From positions 10,371,501 to 10,435,500 of the forward strand of contig OX327693.1 in the NCBI GenBank assembly GCA_946807835.1: a stretch of DNA of 64,000 nt. The letters are read 5' to 3'. Of this stretch, positions 61,291 through 64,000 are shown one piece after another. The stretch is from Ailanthus altissimus. Its lineage: Eukaryota; Streptophyta; Magnoliopsida; Sapindales; Simaroubaceae. The translations under genes and the position numbers were made by a program. The notes under the pieces are model-generated. The model was not told where the DNA came from. It ran no database searches and saw only the letters and a program-made list of their open reading frames with translations. The stretch's first letter is position 1. Every line of letters begins with the position of its first letter.

Positions 61291-62503
61291 GCCTCATGAA
61301 TTACTATGGAGGATATATAGATCGAAAAAAGGTCAGTGTCGATCTTATAGATCACAAGTAAATGCAGGAACAACACGTCAGCCCGAAGACGTTAAACCAA
61401 GCGCTTCTTGGAAGGTAACCCAAGCCTAGTATCCTTTGAGTTTAATTACTTTATTTTATTTTAATATATTTTTTTAAGGGATATTTTTCTTTTGAAAAGC
61501 ATATTTTTATTTAGGTTGATATAAAAAAAAATTTAAAAAAAGGCTTGTGAGCGCCGCGACTCCTACATATGGGCGCCGTAGTGCTCGAAACAAAGTGTCA
61601 GCGCCACGGCAATGGATAGCCAGCGCTGGCACCTGGGCACAATCGTGCCCAGATGCATGTGAGCACCGCGGTGCTCATGAGTGAGCACTGCAACGCTCAC
61701 ATGGGAGAATTAAAATACTTCTCCCTTTCCCCCTTTAATGCTTTTTCTCTTTCCTCCTTTTCTCTCACTCACATAAACCCTAAAACTCATCTTCCCCATC
61801 TCACACTCTCACATATTCCTCTCAAATCAAAATTAAACACTCTCACACACTACATTTAGATTCAAATGCATTACCCACTCAAATTAACACCACATTAGCA
61901 CACTTTTCACATACTTCTTCACATTCATCACATCTTCCAAATTCTTCTCTTCAATAGCATTCAAGGTACAAATCCATATATTTCTTTATTTTATTTCTTG
62001 TTATGTATCTTTATTTTATGGTTACAATGCATAATTAGTTTCCTTATTGTTAGATTATGATATTTAGGATTTGTTTTCAATTAATTCAAAAAAAAAAACG
62101 TGAATACTTGTGCTGCTTGTTCTAATTGATGAGTTGAATGAGGTTTAATGGGTTTTACTTGAAGTTCTTGATTACCTACCTAGCCACATATTAGGATGTT
62201 TGTGAAAGTATGTTGAAAAGTGGTGTTGACTTGTGTTTATTGTTTACCATGGAGTTATTTGGTGTTTAATGTTAACGTTGATATTGATTGGTGTTTACTG
62301 TGCATGTTGATATCGATTGATGATTAAAGTTCAACTTAGTGCATTGAGTGTTGTTTAAATGAGTGATTTAATATGGCACTGTGATTTAAAGAGATTGTAG
62401 GTTGCGAGAATTATGGCACACATATATAATTTTTTATTGCAACGTGTGCGTGGCATTTGCTGTCCATATTCGGGTTGCTCATTATTGTTGTTTCAGGTAT
62501 TTA
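61291..62503 (+). other. Athila internal non-coding region between pol and the 3' frame
   Basis: After pol, GCGCTTCTTGGAAGGTAACC (61400) matches the conserved post-pol phrase of Athila elements. 61545-61700 is a cluster of GC-rich palindromes. 61720-62480 is AT-rich and looks like a leader; it has CTCTC/ACATTC pyrimidine-rich sequence and a candidate acceptor TTGTTTCAG at 62487-62495 just before the ATG of the next frame. Confidence 0.65.
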
Positions 62504-63595
62504 ATGGCACCCAAGAAATCAAAGAAGTTCGTTGCATCCTCTTCTGCGGGCTACAACACTAATAAGTTTGTTTCCAAGGAAGCCGCCGACTTATATCACT
62601 CTTTCATAATTAGACGCACAATCATTCCTGAAAGAAGATTTGATATCATGGGAGGGGGCTATCCACGAATCTCCCATATTATTGCAGACAGAGGTTGGGG
62701 ACGCTTGTGTGCACAGTCGAATGTTGCAGTTATCCCAGTAGTCCGCGAATTCTATGCTAATGGTAAATAGCACACTCATGGAAAAGTAGAAATCAGGGGC
62801 AGAATTGTTCGCATCCACTATGAGGACATCAATAGACACTTTGAGGTACCTAATATTCAACGAGATGACTATATGGAGCTCCACCAGAACCCAGATTATA
62901 AAGTGGTCATTCGTTACTTGGCTACCCCAGATGCTCAATAGACGATGTCTGAAAGTTTTTGGGTTTTCTTTCCCCCATGCTACATGTGCAGAGAATTTAA
63001 AGCATGGCATTATTTCATAGCTGCAAGATTAATGCTAGTCCGTCACATGAGCATAATAACAACGCAGAGAGCTCTCATTTTGTATGCCATTCTAACAGGG
63101 CGAACTATTGACATTGGTAGGGTGATCAGCGATACAATCTTTTTCGGCCTCGATTATCCAAAGCAAAGCATATATTGTCTCTCGCTGATTATAGCACTTT
63201 GTGCTAAAGCTGAAGTTGAGTGGACATCATCAGAGGAAGTATTGCCCCCAGCACATGTATTGGACAATAACAAATTTGCTACAATCATTGATGGTCCAGC
63301 TCCAGACCCCATTCGCCGACCATTTCTGCCACACCAACCCATAGCATAACTGACCATACCTTAACGGCTGTCCAGGTTAGAGGATGCCTTTACCACACAC
63401 CAGCAGTGGACCGCCTCACATGCTGCTTATCAAGACCAAGTTTTGCGCATTACACTCACACACTTCAGCATGGATACACATAACTTGCCATACTTTTCGG
63501 CCTATCTAACGCCATCAAATGTGGATGACTTAAGAGATGATGCTGAAGACGAAAACGAAGATGGGAGTAAAGATGAAGACGACGGGGACACCTAA
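62504..63595 (+). pseudogene. Athila env-position ORF (plant transposon protein domain), stop-broken
   Basis: From ATG at 62504 one frame runs 364 codons to TAA at 63593. It is interrupted only by in-frame stops at about 62768, 62939, 63347 and 63359, with no frameshift. It starts MAPKKSKKFVASSSAG and contains FVSKEAADLYHSFIIRRTII, WGRLCAQSNVAVIPVVREFY, KVEIRGRIVRIHYEDINRHF and RALILYAILTGRTIDIGRVI, the pattern of the putative plant transposon protein found 3' of pol in Athila elements. It ends in an acidic tail (DDAEDENEDGSKDEDDGDT). The function of this protein is unknown; no convincing membrane segment is seen. Confidence 0.8.
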
Positions 63596-64000
63596 GGCCT
63601 CATACAAACAGAGAAGTGTTCCTATTTTGTTATTTTACTGACGCCATGAGGACATGTCTTATTATAAGTGTAGGGGCAGGGAAAACACTTTTTAATTCGT
63701 AATTTTCTTCATGCGTTGTTAGTTTATTTTCTATTTTATCTGTTTTCTTTTAAAGTAGTTTACTTTTTTTCAGTATCGATTGTTTGGGTTGAAAGAGTTG
63801 TAGTCGATGATAATATATGGAGTTGAAAAAAAGCTATAAACTCTAGACTTATCTATTATTGTGTTCATTTTATACTATAATCGGATTAATTATATTCAGC
63901 TTATAATGGTTCACTTTAAACATCAGTACACTCAAGAGCTATTGAATATTCAGCAGTTGTAAGGTAGAATATACTTATTCATAATAGAAAAGGTAATCAA
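63596..64000 (+). other. Athila 3' flank
   Basis: The sequence is AT-rich with TTCTTTTAAAGTAG and GTGTAGGGGCAGGG (about 63670), a possible polypurine tract. If so, the 3' LTR would begin soon after, but no TGAT-type start was recognised before the window ends. Confidence 0.4.

Noticed and set aside
62402..62503. Upstream extension of the env-position frame from 62402
   Set aside because: The first 34 codons precede the conserved MAPKKSKK start and are AT-rich leader-like sequence with a likely splice acceptor.

Overview
This window is nuclear DNA from a flowering plant, most likely a eudicot. It is AT-rich, its one host gene has 21 GT-AG introns, and the rest is dominated by plant-type LTR retrotransposons (Ty1/copia and Athila-like Ty3/gypsy), hAT and Mutator-like DNA transposons, and tandem repeats. 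I cannot name the species.

The host gene lies on the minus strand from 19831 (ATG) to 5435 (stop). It encodes an importin-beta/karyopherin of the SAD2 (importin-7/8-like) family. I resolved 22 coding exons; they join in frame to 3102 nt, giving a 1033-residue protein with no internal stop. Its promoter side (about 20000-20035) has a TATA-like box and a telo-box. A hAT-like non-autonomous element sits in intron 15 and a diverged triplicated repeat in intron 14.

Left of the gene (1-5100) there is no recognisable protein gene. It holds decayed repeats, including a tandem duplication and four tRNA-like modules on the minus strand between 2361 and 2935.

Right of the gene, 20040-64000 is a nested graveyard of mobile elements. 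In order: an LTR-like element on the minus strand (21576-23748); a minus-strand Tork/Tnt1-like copia relic (24450-31450) carrying two solo LTRs (27120-28516 with target duplication CCTTA; 29166-30666); an LTR with a primer-binding site on one side and a polypurine tract on the other (31451-32078); a Mutator-like element with long terminal inverted repeats (32164-33670); a second minus-strand copia relic split by a hAT element (34057-39034, perfect 8-bp target duplication GTGCAATT); that hAT is itself split by a solo LTR (36090-37890, target duplication AGGAC). A second hAT relic (42039-49548) contains another solo LTR and an AT-rich satellite of about 190-bp period.

From about 50938 to 59377 lies a minisatellite of a 14-bp unit (consensus CTATGAGAGGAACA). 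It is interrupted by a palindromic LTR-derived element (51254-53706) with an intact 5-bp target duplication, and by a further LTR-like copy (53935-56170). The window ends in a decayed Athila-like Ty3/gypsy element (59378 onward) with RNase H, integrase (DD35E residues intact) and an env-position open frame broken only by stop codons.

The single working gene would act in nuclear import. None of the mobile elements seen here looks coding-competent. The insertions can be ordered: hAT-1 entered the copia relic before the solo LTR at 36090 entered hAT-1, and the minisatellite existed before the two LTR elements and probably before the Athila element.
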